Origin: Cytophagales bacterium
GTDB lineage: Bacteria > Bacteroidota > Bacteroidia > Cytophagales > Cyclobacteriaceae
Assembly (NCBI GenBank): GCA_022360015.1
Contig: JAKSDQ010000014.1
Location: 1-64,000 of the forward strand
DNA: 64,000 bases
Direction: 5' to 3'
Below the pieces are notes generated by a model that searched no databases, was not told the origin of the DNA, and was given only the letters and a program-made list of their open reading frames with translations. The position numbers and the translations under genes are program-made. Shown here in pieces: positions 19,356 through 26,922 of the stretch (within the stretch, counting starts at the first letter, position 1; every line of letters starts with the position of its first letter).

Positions 19356-19577
19356 CTACTGTTCAAATTCAAACAGATCTTTCAATGGAACGTTAAGCGC
19401 CATTGCCAACTTACCGGCAAAAGTAACGCTTGTGCTAATTTCACCTCTTTCGATTCTGCCTATCTGGCTGATGTCTGTGTCGGTTCTGACAGATAAATCC
19501 AACTGCGTCATTTTACGGCTCAAACGTATCTGACGAACTCGTTTTCCAAATGATATTTTAATGTCTACTTGATCCAA
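19356..19577 (-). CDS. XRE-family HTH regulator, tandem copy A
   Basis: 73 residues from TTG at 19577. The HTH spans about residues 11-65 (FGKRVRQIRLSRKMTQLDLS ... ISQIGRIERGEIS ... LFEFEQ). The TTG is chosen because the neighbouring paralogue at 19842-20078 begins with a TTG at the aligned codon (DQVDIKISFGKRVR versus KRIGIKILFGRRVR). An ATG at 19649 would add 24 unrelated residues and would sit directly against the operator. The 31-bp operator-like site is 77 bp upstream. Likely a small autoregulatory repressor; targets unknown. Confidence 0.75.
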   Translation of the reverse strand: MDQVDIKISFGKRVRQIRLSRKMTQLDLSVRTDTDISQIGRIERGEISTSVTFAGKLAMALNVPLKDLFEFEQ

Positions 19578-19653
19578 CAGGGCTAAAAAGCTAAAAATCC
19601 TAACTTTTGTGTTGGATCGATAGAGCAGATTTGCCTTATTTCGTTTCATTCAC

Positions 19654-19684
19654 TATATTGTAATAATAATTGTATAATAGTGTT
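19654..19684 (-). promoter_or_regulatory. Operator-like dyad upstream of XRE copy A
   Basis: 31 bp that match the site upstream of the second XRE gene at 27 of 31 positions. Inside is a 24-bp imperfect dyad (TATTG...AATA ends, 8 of 12 pairs). Its position before both paralogues and its symmetry suggest the binding site of the encoded regulators. Confidence 0.55.
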
Positions 19685-19754
19685 ATCTTTTCTCACGAGC
19701 TGTTTGGATGGGGTCCTTTGATTCTATCGGATGGGGTCAAAGTAAAAATATTTC

Positions 19755-19784
19755 GGCAGGACAATCCGATTTAAGTGTCCTGCC
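19755..19784 (-). terminator. Hairpin after XRE copy B
   Basis: GGCAGGACA (19755-19763) pairs perfectly with TGTCCTGCC (19776-19784) around a 12-base loop. Read on the minus strand it lies 57 bp after the copy-B stop and is followed by a T-rich run (GAAATATTTTTAC), so it can end that transcript before copy A. Confidence 0.5.
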
Positions 19785-19841
19785 AGCTAATCATTCATAT
19801 CAAGCAGGTTACCTTTAAGGGGCTAAGAGAATTTAATATTG

Positions 19842-20078
19842 CTACCTCTGATGACCTTTACAATCAAAATTAAATAACTCCTTGATATCGACATCCAGAC
19901 AACTTGCCAGCTTGTAAATAACCTCCAAGCTTGAGTTGATTTCAGCGCGCTCTATCCTTCCAATCTGCTTTGTATCGGTTTTCATCAACATAGCCAGATC
20001 GAATTGAGTCATGCCCTTACTCAATCGTAATTCCCTGACCCTTCTACCAAACAATATTTTTATTCCAATCCTCTTCAA
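19842..20078 (-). CDS. XRE-family HTH regulator, tandem copy B
   Basis: 78 residues from TTG at 20078. The HTH covers ~11-66 (FGRRVRELRLSKGMTQFDLA ... TKQIGRIERAEINSS ... LFNFDCKGHQR). It is clearly paralogous to the gene 265 bp downstream: same TTG start position, same FGxRVRxxRLSxxMTQxDL core and IGRIERxEI recognition region. No restriction, toxin or phage gene is adjacent, so it is not an obvious controller for a known system. The operator-like dyad lies 68 bp upstream. Confidence 0.8.
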   Translation of the reverse strand: MKRIGIKILFGRRVRELRLSKGMTQFDLAMLMKTDTKQIGRIERAEINSSLEVIYKLASCLDVDIKELFNFDCKGHQR

Positions 20079-20145
20079 AGTCTTTTAAAATGACTAATTA
20101 TTAAAAAAAATCGTCAGATTGATAGGGCGAATTCGACCTTTTTAT

Positions 20146-20176
20146 TATATTGTACCAATAATTGTGCAATAGTGTT
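20146..20176 (-). promoter_or_regulatory. Operator-like dyad upstream of XRE copy B
   Basis: 31 bp, 27 of 31 identical to 19654-19684. The dyad TATTGTACCAAT / AATTGTGCAATA pairs at 9 of 12 positions. All four differences from the copy-A site fall at two symmetric pairs of positions (10-11 and 21-22), in the inner part of the half-sites. Confidence 0.55.
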
Positions 20177-20373
20177 TTTCTATGCCACCCGGGGCTTACG
20201 GTTTTAGAATTTAACCCGGGCTTAAAAAATGATCAGGCTGTTAACCATATGATAATGAACCCAATATAATAGCTTAAGTGTCCTGACCTGTATCAAGACC
20301 GGTCACTTAACTCAAAATGAATACAAGCAAACTTTATTTTTCATAAGAAATTATGAAAGTTTAGTTAACTGAT

Positions 20374-20394
20374 AAGTGCCTTTCCAGGGCACTT
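20374..20394 (+). terminator. Terminator-like hairpin
   Basis: AAGTGCC (20374-20380) pairs perfectly with GGCACTT (20388-20394) around a 7-base loop, followed by TTCCGTTTTT. No plus-strand gene ends just upstream, so it may end an unannotated transcript or be incidental. Confidence 0.4.
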
Positions 20395-20603
20395 TTCCGT
20401 TTTTAACCTGGCATAACTTTTTGGATACAACATTTGCAAGGGTTTACTAACACTTAAAGATGATCACAATACCCACTACCGGCGATACACCTTCACCTGT
20501 TTGCTGAATTTACCCCTGATCCACATACCCTGACACAGGCCTCCCTGGCTATTGTACAACACCAGAATGTGCCTGTATTTTCATTTTATAAACGAAAACC
20601 TCC

Positions 20604-20712
20604 GTGTCTCTTTGTGCCTTGGTGCCTCCGTGGTGAAAAATGGTGAACCACAAAGACACCGAGGCACAAAGAGACACAAAGAATTTTGTCGAAAACGTTG
20701 TGTAACAGCCAC
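20604..20712. repeat. REP-like palindrome with conserved tail, copy 1
   Basis: A 74-bp palindrome (20604-20677; arms of 31 bp, 27 matching) starting GTGTCTCTTTGTGCC. It is followed by the tail ATTTTGTCGAAAAC...TTGTGTAACAGCCAC, shared with copies at 32726 and 60734. It lies in the non-coding stretch before yifB. Confidence 0.8.
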
Positions 20713-20989
20713 TTTCACCGCTCCCATATTTATGTAAACCAGTGAGTTGGAATTACGGATAGCCAGGTATTTTTATTGTCGGACTTAAAAACCGGCAAAA
20801 ACCTATGGCTTCAGACTAAAATTATTCAGTCATGGGTTTTTATAAGAAAAATTTATTGATAATTTTATTTTGACAGATCAAAAATAAGATCAGTAAAAGG
20901 CTATAAGGCAATCTTTCTAACACCCCCGAAAGGATGATTTCCAAATCGCCTGAGCAGTCCGGCAACAGGATTTTTTTTAACTAACAGAA

Positions 20990-21013
20990 GGCATTGAATA
21001 ATGCCATTTTTTT
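20990..21013 (+). terminator. Terminator-like hairpin just upstream of yifB
   Basis: GGCATT (20990-20995), loop GAAT, AATGCC (21000-21005), then A and seven T (21007-21013). This is the classic shape of an intrinsic terminator, 40 bp before the yifB ATG. It could end an upstream transcript or act as an attenuator in the yifB leader. Confidence 0.5.
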
Positions 21014-21014
21014 A

Positions 21015-21047
21015 ACTGTCAAAAAACAGATTTACTGTCAAAAAACA
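21015..21047 (+). repeat. 14-bp direct repeat in the yifB leader
   Basis: ACTGTCAAAAAACA occurs at 21015-21028 and 21034-21047, a 19-bp period, ending six bases before the yifB start codon. Two turns of helix apart, it could be a paired protein-binding site, or a slippage duplication. Confidence 0.7.
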
Positions 21048-21053
21048 AAATTT

Positions 21054-22592
21054 ATGCTTGCAAAAACCTATGGTGGTGCTGTTTACGGCGTAAACGCCCA
21101 TAAGATTACTATTGAGGTCAGTGTATCAGCCGGAACCAAGTTTTTTATGGTTGGGTTACCTGATAATACAGTCAGGGAAAGCCGGAAAAGAGTGGAGTCT
21201 GCTATAAAATACAACGGTTACAAGATGCCGCGTATTAAAACCATTGTTAACCTGGCTCCGGCAGATATAAGAAAAGAAGGTTCCTCCTATGACCTTCCCA
21301 TCGCATTAGGCATTTTAAGTGCCTCAGGCCAGATCCAGGCTGAAGCACTGGAAGCGTACTTTATTATGGGAGAACTTTCTCTCGATGGTATTCTAAGGCC
21401 GGTAAAAGGGGTACTACCTATTGCCATAGAGGCGCGGAAAAACGGCTTTAAAGGTTTTATATTGCCCAGGGAAAATGCGGAAGAAGCAGCCATCGTGAAT
21501 AACCTGGATGTTATTGGTATCGAAAGCCTGGAAGAAGCCATTACCTTTCTGGATGGCAGCATGGAGTTAAAACCCCTCGAGCGGGACACCAGGGATATCT
21601 TTTATGAAAATGTCAACCACTATGAAACGGACTTTGCCAATGTGCAGGGCCAGGAAAACATCAAACGCGCGCTGGAAATTGCTGCCGCAGGTGGGCATAA
21701 CGTAATCATGATCGGACCGCCTGGTGCCGGTAAAACCATGCTGGCAAAACGGTTACCCTCCATTTTGCCCCCGTTCTCATTACAAGAAGCACTGGAAACC
21801 ACAAAAATACATTCTGTTGCAGGAAAACTGGGCCCTAATACTTCTCTCATAGCCACCAGGCCATTTCGTGCCCCTCACCACACAAGTTCGGATGTCGCCT
21901 TGGTCGGTGGCGGTGGCAATCCACAACCGGGTGAAATATCCCTCGCTCATAACGGCGTGCTGTTTTTAGATGAGCTGCCCGAATTTCCAAGATCGGTGCT
22001 GGAAGTAATGCGCCAGCCGTTGGAAGAAAGAAAGGTATCGATCTCCAGGGCCAGGATATCGGTGGATTTTCCTGCTAACTTTATGTTGGTAGCCAGTATG
22101 AATCCCTGCCCATGCGGCTATCACAACCACCCGGATAAAGAATGTGTCTGTGCACCCGGGATAGTGCAGCGCTATCTAAATAAAGTCAGCGGCCCGCTAC
22201 TCGACCGCATCGACCTGCATGTAGAAGTAACCCCGGTATCATTTGATCAAATGACTTCGGACCGGCCGGCTGAATCCAGCGATAAGATCAGGGAAAGGGT
22301 TATAGCGGCCCGCGAAATCCAAACTAAAAGGTTCGCAGGCAACAAATCTATCTTTAGCAATGCCATGATGAATTCCCATAAAGTAAAAGAAATATGTCAA
22401 ATCAACCAGGCCGGAAAGATCCTCCTCAAAACCGCCATGGAAAAGCTGGGGCTGTCGGCCAGGGCCTATGACCGGATACTTAAGGTATCAAGAACTATTG
22501 CCGATTTGGCCCAAAGTGAGGATATCAAAATTGAGCACCTGGCTGAAGCGATTCAGTACAGAAGTTTGGACAGGGAAGGGTGGGCGAATTGA
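21054..22592 (+). CDS. YifB/ComM-family Mg-chelatase-like AAA+ ATPase
   Basis: 512 residues from the ATG at 21054 (MLAKTYGGAVYGV), the usual family N-terminus; upstream TTG extension adds 20 unlikely residues. Residues 1-175 are the Lon-protease-like ChlI domain and 200-400 the AAA+ domain, with Walker A GPPGAGKT (221-228) and Walker B LFLDELPEF. The Cys-rich CPCGYHNHPDKECVC insert and the C-terminal Mg-chelatase domain are present. ComM homologues are helicases for branch migration during natural transformation. It has an unusual leader with a hairpin and direct repeats. Confidence 0.92.
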   Translation: MLAKTYGGAVYGVNAHKITIEVSVSAGTKFFMVGLPDNTVRESRKRVESAIKYNGYKMPRIKTIVNLAPADIRKEGSSYDLPIALGILSASGQIQAEALEAYFIMGELSLDGILRPVKGVLPIAIEARKNGFKGFILPRENAEEAAIVNNLDVIGIESLEEAITFLDGSMELKPLERDTRDIFYENVNHYETDFANVQGQENIKRALEIAAAGGHNVIMIGPPGAGKTMLAKRLPSILPPFSLQEALETTKIHSVAGKLGPNTSLIATRPFRAPHHTSSDVALVGGGGNPQPGEISLAHNGVLFLDELPEFPRSVLEVMRQPLEERKVSISRARISVDFPANFMLVASMNPCPCGYHNHPDKECVCAPGIVQRYLNKVSGPLLDRIDLHVEVTPVSFDQMTSDRPAESSDKIRERVIAAREIQTKRFAGNKSIFSNAMMNSHKVKEICQINQAGKILLKTAMEKLGLSARAYDRILKVSRTIADLAQSEDIKIEHLAEAIQYRSLDREGWAN

Positions 22593-22682
22593 ACAACTGT
22601 GTGGGCAACAGCAATAATAAGCCAAATTAACTGCTGTGGTTTACAGGGTGGAAATATGGTAAGTAATTTTAAACTTTTTTTT

Positions 22683-22722
22683 TACATTTGCGTTACATAT
22701 GAGTGTGGCGCAATAGTATTGC
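22683..22722 (+). promoter_or_regulatory. higBA promoter and palindromic operator
   Basis: TACATTTG (22683-22690) matches the -7 consensus TAnnTTTG. Twenty bases further is a perfect 13-bp palindrome, GCAATAGTATTGC (22710-22722), ending 13 bp before the higB ATG. This is where HigA or the HigBA complex would repress, as known for the family. Confidence 0.55.
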
Positions 22723-22735
22723 AAAACACAAGCAA

Positions 22736-23017
22736 ATGATACATTCGTTTTCCTGCAAGGAAACAGAGAGAATCTGGGATGGCGAGGCATCACTGAAATT
22801 TCCTTTTGCTATTCAACAAACAGCCAAAAGAAAATTGGTAATTGTTGACGCTGCTATTTCAATTAATGATTTAAGGGTGCCTCCGGGTAACAGGTTGGAA
22901 AAGCTTAAAGGTAATTTACATGAATATTATAGTCTGAGAATAAATAACCAATGGCGCATCGTTTTTAAATGGAGGAAGGGTCATGTTTATGAGGTGGCTA
23001 TAAGGGATTATCACTGA
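22736..23017 (+). CDS. higB: HigB-type toxin of a type II toxin-antitoxin pair
   Basis: 93 residues from the ATG at 22736; an earlier frame start would run through the operator. RelE/ParE-like fold of the HigB subgroup: MIHSFSCKETERIWDGE, then PGNRLEKLKGNLHEYYSLR and INNQWRIVFKW, with the terminal IRDYH. By family it is a ribosome-dependent mRNA endonuclease that blocks translation. The toxin-first gene order, with the antitoxin 13 bp downstream, is diagnostic of HigBA. Length is normal and it looks intact. Confidence 0.92.
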   Translation: MIHSFSCKETERIWDGEASLKFPFAIQQTAKRKLVIVDAAISINDLRVPPGNRLEKLKGNLHEYYSLRINNQWRIVFKWRKGHVYEVAIRDYH

Positions 23018-23030
23018 AAAAATAAAGAAA

Positions 23031-23321
23031 ATGAAAAAGTTAAAAAATGTTCATCCGGGAGAGATTTTACAAAAAGACTTTTTGGAGCCAATGAATCTGA
23101 CTGCCTATGCACTTGCCAAAGCGATTGGTGTCGATCAGACCAGAATCAGTCAATTGATCAAAGGAAAAAGAAGAGTGTCTGCAGATACAGCACTCAGGTT
23201 GTCCAGGTATTTCCAAATGTCTGCGGAGTTCTGGCTCAATGCACAATGCAGGTATGATCTCGAAGAAGAAAAAGCGAATAAAGACTCTTATGAGCGTATA
23301 ATTCCATATAAGGTAGCCTAG
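23031..23321 (+). CDS. higA: HigA-type antitoxin, XRE/HTH
   Basis: 96 residues. Opens with the family signature VHPGEILQKDFLEPMNLTAY, followed by an HTH (ALAKAIGVDQTRISQLIKGK) and the FQMSAEFWLNAQCRYDLEE ending typical of HigA. It neutralises HigB and represses the operon, probably through the palindrome at 22710-22722. The stop codon lies inside the loop of a perfect terminator hairpin. Confidence 0.93.
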   Translation: MKKLKNVHPGEILQKDFLEPMNLTAYALAKAIGVDQTRISQLIKGKRRVSADTALRLSRYFQMSAEFWLNAQCRYDLEEEKANKDSYERIIPYKVA

Positions 23322-23328
23322 CTACCTT
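23310..23328. terminator. Bidirectional hairpin over the higA stop
   Basis: AAGGTAGC (23310-23317), loop CTA, GCTACCTT (23321-23328), a perfect 8-bp stem between convergent genes. The higA TAG spans the loop and the first base of the second arm. Flanked by TATTC on one side, it can serve both directions. Confidence 0.6.
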
Positions 23329-23340
23329 TATTCATCTTTC

Positions 23341-24318
23341 TTAAGAAAACCGTTTTAGGTTTTTAAATGAATTTTTTAGCGTCTTCAGGGGCTCCGGAGC
23401 CAGATCTCTTTCAAGAAACAGGTGCCTGGCGCCGGATTTTATAGCGGTTTGCATGATCTCTTTTACATTTAAAACACCATCGCCCGGATCGCTCATCTTT
23501 GAAAAACCTGCCATCCACTGATCGGGCGATCCGCCATCACCTGAAAACCTGAAGCTTTCTGAAGCATCTTTCAGGTGTAACATCATGAATCTGTTAGGGT
23601 ATTTTTTGAGAAATTCTACAGGATCAGCTCCGGCAGCCCTCATCCAGAAGATATCGAGCTCAAATTGTACAAAATTTGGATCCGTATGCTGCAACAAAAA
23701 GTCCATAGGGATCTGGCCATCCATTTCAATGTGCTCATAGCCATGATTATGATAAACAAATTTCATATTGTAACTGGACATCTGCTCGCCAAAGCGATTG
23801 AATTCTTCTGCCAGCTTTTTGTAATCATCGAGGTTACTTCTGCCTTCAATCAGCGCAGGAATTACCAGGTATTTGGGGTTAAGTACCGAGGCGCCATCCA
23901 GCATTTTAGCCATGCCCTTTCTCATGCTTGTGATATCGGCATGTAAAGAAGGTGCGGTAAGGTTGAAATCTTTTAGCATCTGTGCGGTTTCCTGTACTGT
24001 AAAACCATAAAAAGCATCATTCTTCAGCCCCAGCATTGATTTCATTGGTGCCCATTGCTCCTTTGTTTCATCAGCGCTGAAAGGATACGGTCCAAAAAAT
24101 TCAACCTCTTTATAGCCAATCTCACGAATGGTTTTAAGGGTTTCTCTGAAATCTTTATCAACCATACCCGGAATGGTGAATAATTGGACCCCAAAATCGG
24201 TTTTTGCTGCACTGGCAGATAATCCGGCCGCGACGCCTTCAAAAGGCCTAAAACCACTGGCAAGCAACAAGCTTCCTGTACTCAAAATGGCATATTTTAT
24301 GGCGCTTCTTCTTTTCAT
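23341..24318 (-). CDS. Exported sugar isomerase/epimerase-like TIM-barrel protein
   Basis: 325 residues. The N-terminus MKRRSAIKYAILSTGSLLLASG looks like a Tat or long Sec signal. The body is an AP-endonuclease-2/xylose-isomerase-type TIM barrel: FGVQLFTIPG, IGYKEVEFFG, VYHNHGYE (metal-binding His region), VQFELDIFWM, FMMLHLKD and the terminal LFLERD. In Bacteroidota such proteins accompany GMC dehydrogenases, and some act on 3-keto sugars; that role is inferred here. It is third in a minus-strand operon, 21 bp after the small dehydrogenase subunit. Confidence 0.82.
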   Translation of the reverse strand: MKRRSAIKYAILSTGSLLLASGFRPFEGVAAGLSASAAKTDFGVQLFTIPGMVDKDFRETLKTIREIGYKEVEFFGPYPFSADETKEQWAPMKSMLGLKNDAFYGFTVQETAQMLKDFNLTAPSLHADITSMRKGMAKMLDGASVLNPKYLVIPALIEGRSNLDDYKKLAEEFNRFGEQMSSYNMKFVYHNHGYEHIEMDGQIPMDFLLQHTDPNFVQFELDIFWMRAAGADPVEFLKKYPNRFMMLHLKDASESFRFSGDGGSPDQWMAGFSKMSDPGDGVLNVKEIMQTAIKSGARHLFLERDLAPEPLKTLKNSFKNLKRFS

Positions 24319-24339
24319 GATATAAAGGGTTAATAATTG

Positions 24340-24918
24340 CTAAAGCGAAAACATATCATTTGAAAACCAGGTACCATTAACCGATGACAATGGTACACAG
24401 CCTTCATAGGTACCTGGCACTGGCTCATATTTTAAATATTGCGTTACACCAACCTCGGAATAAAAAAATACCTCATAAGTTAATAGTTTTACGGTTCCGA
24501 AAAAACTGGGTTCAGGACTTTCTACAAATCTCTTTTCCTCGCTTTTTAAAAAATCAAGCTGTTGCTGGGGCGGGCAACTGAGAAAATCCTGATGATATTG
24601 ATTCATACAGTTTGATTTAAATTGCTCAAAGCCCGATAAAAAGCCTTGTTGTTCCCCGGCAGTTGTAAAATCCTTGAGGATAGAATCTATGTATTGGGGG
24701 ATCAAAAGATCCACTGCCCCTGACACCTGTTCAGTTGGAATCAGTATTTCCGAGATGATGGTCAATACGTTGGCAAGTTCTTCACTTAAAAACTCAGGTT
24801 TCCAGGCGTTTTCAGCCGGTTGGTTGGTGCAACTTTGTAAAATAGCTGCGATGGTGGAAAATGACAATCCGGTGCCAATTAACAGGCCGGTTTTTTTTAT
24901 AGCTATTCTTCTATCCAT
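24340..24918 (-). CDS. Gluconate 2-dehydrogenase subunit 3 family protein
   Basis: 192 residues. Twin-arginine start DRRIAIKK followed by a hydrophobic stretch ending AAILQSC, so it is probably exported and perhaps lipid-anchored at that Cys. The body has the family features LTIISEILIPTEQVSGAVD and the closing LTYEVFFYSEVGVTQYLKYEPVPGTYEG region (read in pieces). This subunit assists export or maturation of the large GMC flavoprotein, which is encoded 17 bp upstream. Intact, normal length. Confidence 0.88.
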   Translation of the reverse strand: MDRRIAIKKTGLLIGTGLSFSTIAAILQSCTNQPAENAWKPEFLSEELANVLTIISEILIPTEQVSGAVDLLIPQYIDSILKDFTTAGEQQGFLSGFEQFKSNCMNQYHQDFLSCPPQQQLDFLKSEEKRFVESPEPSFFGTVKLLTYEVFFYSEVGVTQYLKYEPVPGTYEGCVPLSSVNGTWFSNDMFSL

Positions 24919-24935
24919 TTTTTTTAAGGTTTTGC

Positions 24936-26651
24936 TTAAATATTGCCTTTTTTCAATTCATTAACTGCATAATCTGCCGCTCTGGCAGTCAAAGCCATGT
25001 AGGTTAGCGAGGGGTTTTGGCATGCAGAAGAGGTCATCGCCGCACCATCGGTCATAAAAACATTTCTGGCATCCCAAACCTGATTCCATTTGTTCAGCAC
25101 CGAGGTTTTAGGATCCCGCCCCATCCTGGCTGTGCCCATTTCATGAATACCAAGGCCCGGATAGCTTTCACCATTGATTGGCATAATTTTTTTAAAACCG
25201 GAGGCTTCCAGCATTTCCACTGCAGATGCAAGCATGTCTTTTCTCATTTCCAGCTCATTTTCCTTCCACGCTGCATCGAAAGTGACGGTGGGCAACCCAT
25301 GTATGTCAAGCACCTCTTTGTTTAATGCCATTTTGTTTTCATGATAGGGCAAGCATTCTCCGAATCCGATGATTCCAATTTTCCAGGGACCTGGCTCTAT
25401 GACGAGATCTTTTATTGGTTTCCCAACAGTTAGTTCCTTGATATACCTCCTCCAATCCCCTCTACTGCCGCCGCCCTGATAGCCGAAACCTCTTAAATAG
25501 CCCTGCTTTGTCTTCGGTTTACCGGGAAGGTTTCTAAACCGGGGAATATAAATGCCATTTGGCCGCTGCCCATTATAATATCGATCTCCATAACCGTCGT
25601 ACTCCCCGAAAGCCCCTACTAAAAAATGATGATCCATGAGGTTACGCCCCAATTCTCCTGAGGAACTACCAAGCCCTCCCTCCCAAACATCTATAGCAGA
25701 CTGCATCATGATTTGCGTACTCCCAACTGTTGACGCATTGACAAATATGACTTTAGCATAAAACTCCATGGTCTCTCTAGTCTCGGAATCCATGATTCTT
25801 ACGCCGGTTGCCTTTTTGATATCTTTGTCATATAAAACCTCCGTAACGACCGAATGAGGGCGTAAAGTTAAATTACCTGTAGCCTGGGCTGCCGGCAAGG
25901 TTGACGAATTGCTGCTAAAATAAGCTCCTAAAGGACAACCCCTCATGCAAAGATTACGATGCTGGCACCTCGATCTTTGCCCCCTGGTTACTCGATCTGT
26001 AATATTAGCTGTCCTGCCAATGGTAAATATTCTCTCATCGAATTTTTCAGCCACCTTTTTTCCAACATGCTTTTCAATGCAGTTCATTTCCATGGGTGCC
26101 ATAAACTTTCCATCGGGAAGCTGGCTCAGGTTTTCGTTTTGACCACTTACACCGATAAAATCCTCAACATAGTCATACCATTTCGCCAGATCGCTGTACC
26201 GGATAGGCCAGTCAACAGCTATCCCGTCTTTCGCATTGGCCTCAAAATCCATTTCACTCCAGCGATAGCTCTGCCGCCCCCACATGATAGACCTGCCTCC
26301 TACATGGTATCCCCTCATCCAGTCAAAACGCTTCCTTTCAGTGTATGGATGCTCGGTATCTTTTACCCACCAGTGTTTTGTCGATGCCTTGACTGTATAG
26401 CCGGTACGAAGCTGTTTTGCATAATCTGCCGCTTCTTTAATGGTTAATTTATCACCGACAGGAAGCTCCCAGGGTTGTTTGTTGGCGGTAGGATAGTCTT
26501 TAATGTGTTTGACATCCCGTCCTCTCTCTAGCAGCAATGTTTTCAGGCCCTTTTCTGTTAATTCCTTGGCTGCCCAACCACCACTGATGCCTGACCCAAT
26601 AACAATGGCATCATAGGTATTTTCTTTAACGGATCGTAAATTTAGATTCAT
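24936..26651 (-). CDS. GMC-family oxidoreductase (sugar dehydrogenase large subunit)
   Basis: 571 residues. FAD-binding GSGISGG at residues 19-25 and LLLERGR just after; the GMC signature region GGRSIMWGRQSYRW (118-131); and the C-terminal active-site HEMGTARMG. Three Cys in a CX5CX3C cluster (C229, C235, C239) may bind an Fe-S centre, as in FAD-dependent glucose and glucoside 3-dehydrogenases. It lacks its own signal peptide, so it probably travels with the Tat-signal-bearing subunit. First gene of a three-gene minus-strand operon. Substrate not determinable; oxidation of a sugar C1 or C3 is the working guess. Confidence 0.88.
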   Translation of the reverse strand: MNLNLRSVKENTYDAIVIGSGISGGWAAKELTEKGLKTLLLERGRDVKHIKDYPTANKQPWELPVGDKLTIKEAADYAKQLRTGYTVKASTKHWWVKDTEHPYTERKRFDWMRGYHVGGRSIMWGRQSYRWSEMDFEANAKDGIAVDWPIRYSDLAKWYDYVEDFIGVSGQNENLSQLPDGKFMAPMEMNCIEKHVGKKVAEKFDERIFTIGRTANITDRVTRGQRSRCQHRNLCMRGCPLGAYFSSNSSTLPAAQATGNLTLRPHSVVTEVLYDKDIKKATGVRIMDSETRETMEFYAKVIFVNASTVGSTQIMMQSAIDVWEGGLGSSSGELGRNLMDHHFLVGAFGEYDGYGDRYYNGQRPNGIYIPRFRNLPGKPKTKQGYLRGFGYQGGGSRGDWRRYIKELTVGKPIKDLVIEPGPWKIGIIGFGECLPYHENKMALNKEVLDIHGLPTVTFDAAWKENELEMRKDMLASAVEMLEASGFKKIMPINGESYPGLGIHEMGTARMGRDPKTSVLNKWNQVWDARNVFMTDGAAMTSSACQNPSLTYMALTARAADYAVNELKKGNI

Positions 26652-26922
26652 AGTTGACTGTTTTTATTATCGACATACAAATAACCTAATAGCATATCGG
26701 GTATCATTGTTTTTCTTTCTTCCGGCATCTTTATATATCATCATCTGTTATTGCTGTGATCTGGCTTAGCATATGCCTGCTTATGAAAGGATAAATGGTT
26801 AGACCTATCAGATTTACCACAAAGTTGCTGAATGATATCGGACGAATGAGTCCGTTTTCAGTAGAATAAATATAAGATTTAAACCTGACCCAATCAAATA
26901 ATCGAATCATTTGTTTTAGCCG

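Larger units (their letters stand above)
20177..20989. other. Long non-coding stretch upstream of yifB
   Basis: About 810 bp with no convincing gene. It contains a second copy of the 12-mer TTAAGTGTCCTG (20274-20285; the first is at 19771-19782), a terminator-like hairpin at 20374-20394, a REP-like element at 20604-20712, and otherwise unassigned sequence. A 34-codon frame without a start (minus strand, 20476-20580) could be a gene remnant. Confidence 0.6.

Noticed and set aside
20476-20580. Minus-strand 34-codon frame containing LYNSQGGLCQGMWIRG
   Set aside because: Protein-like wording but no start codon and a stop upstream; at best a fragment, not listed as a gene.
21015-21047. Short direct repeats as a possible CRISPR array
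   Set aside because: Only two 14-bp copies with a 5-bp gap and no cas genes.
25959-26447. 162-codon plus-strand frame inside the GMC oxidoreductase gene
   Set aside because: Antisense to a clearly conserved flavoprotein; no recognisable domain.
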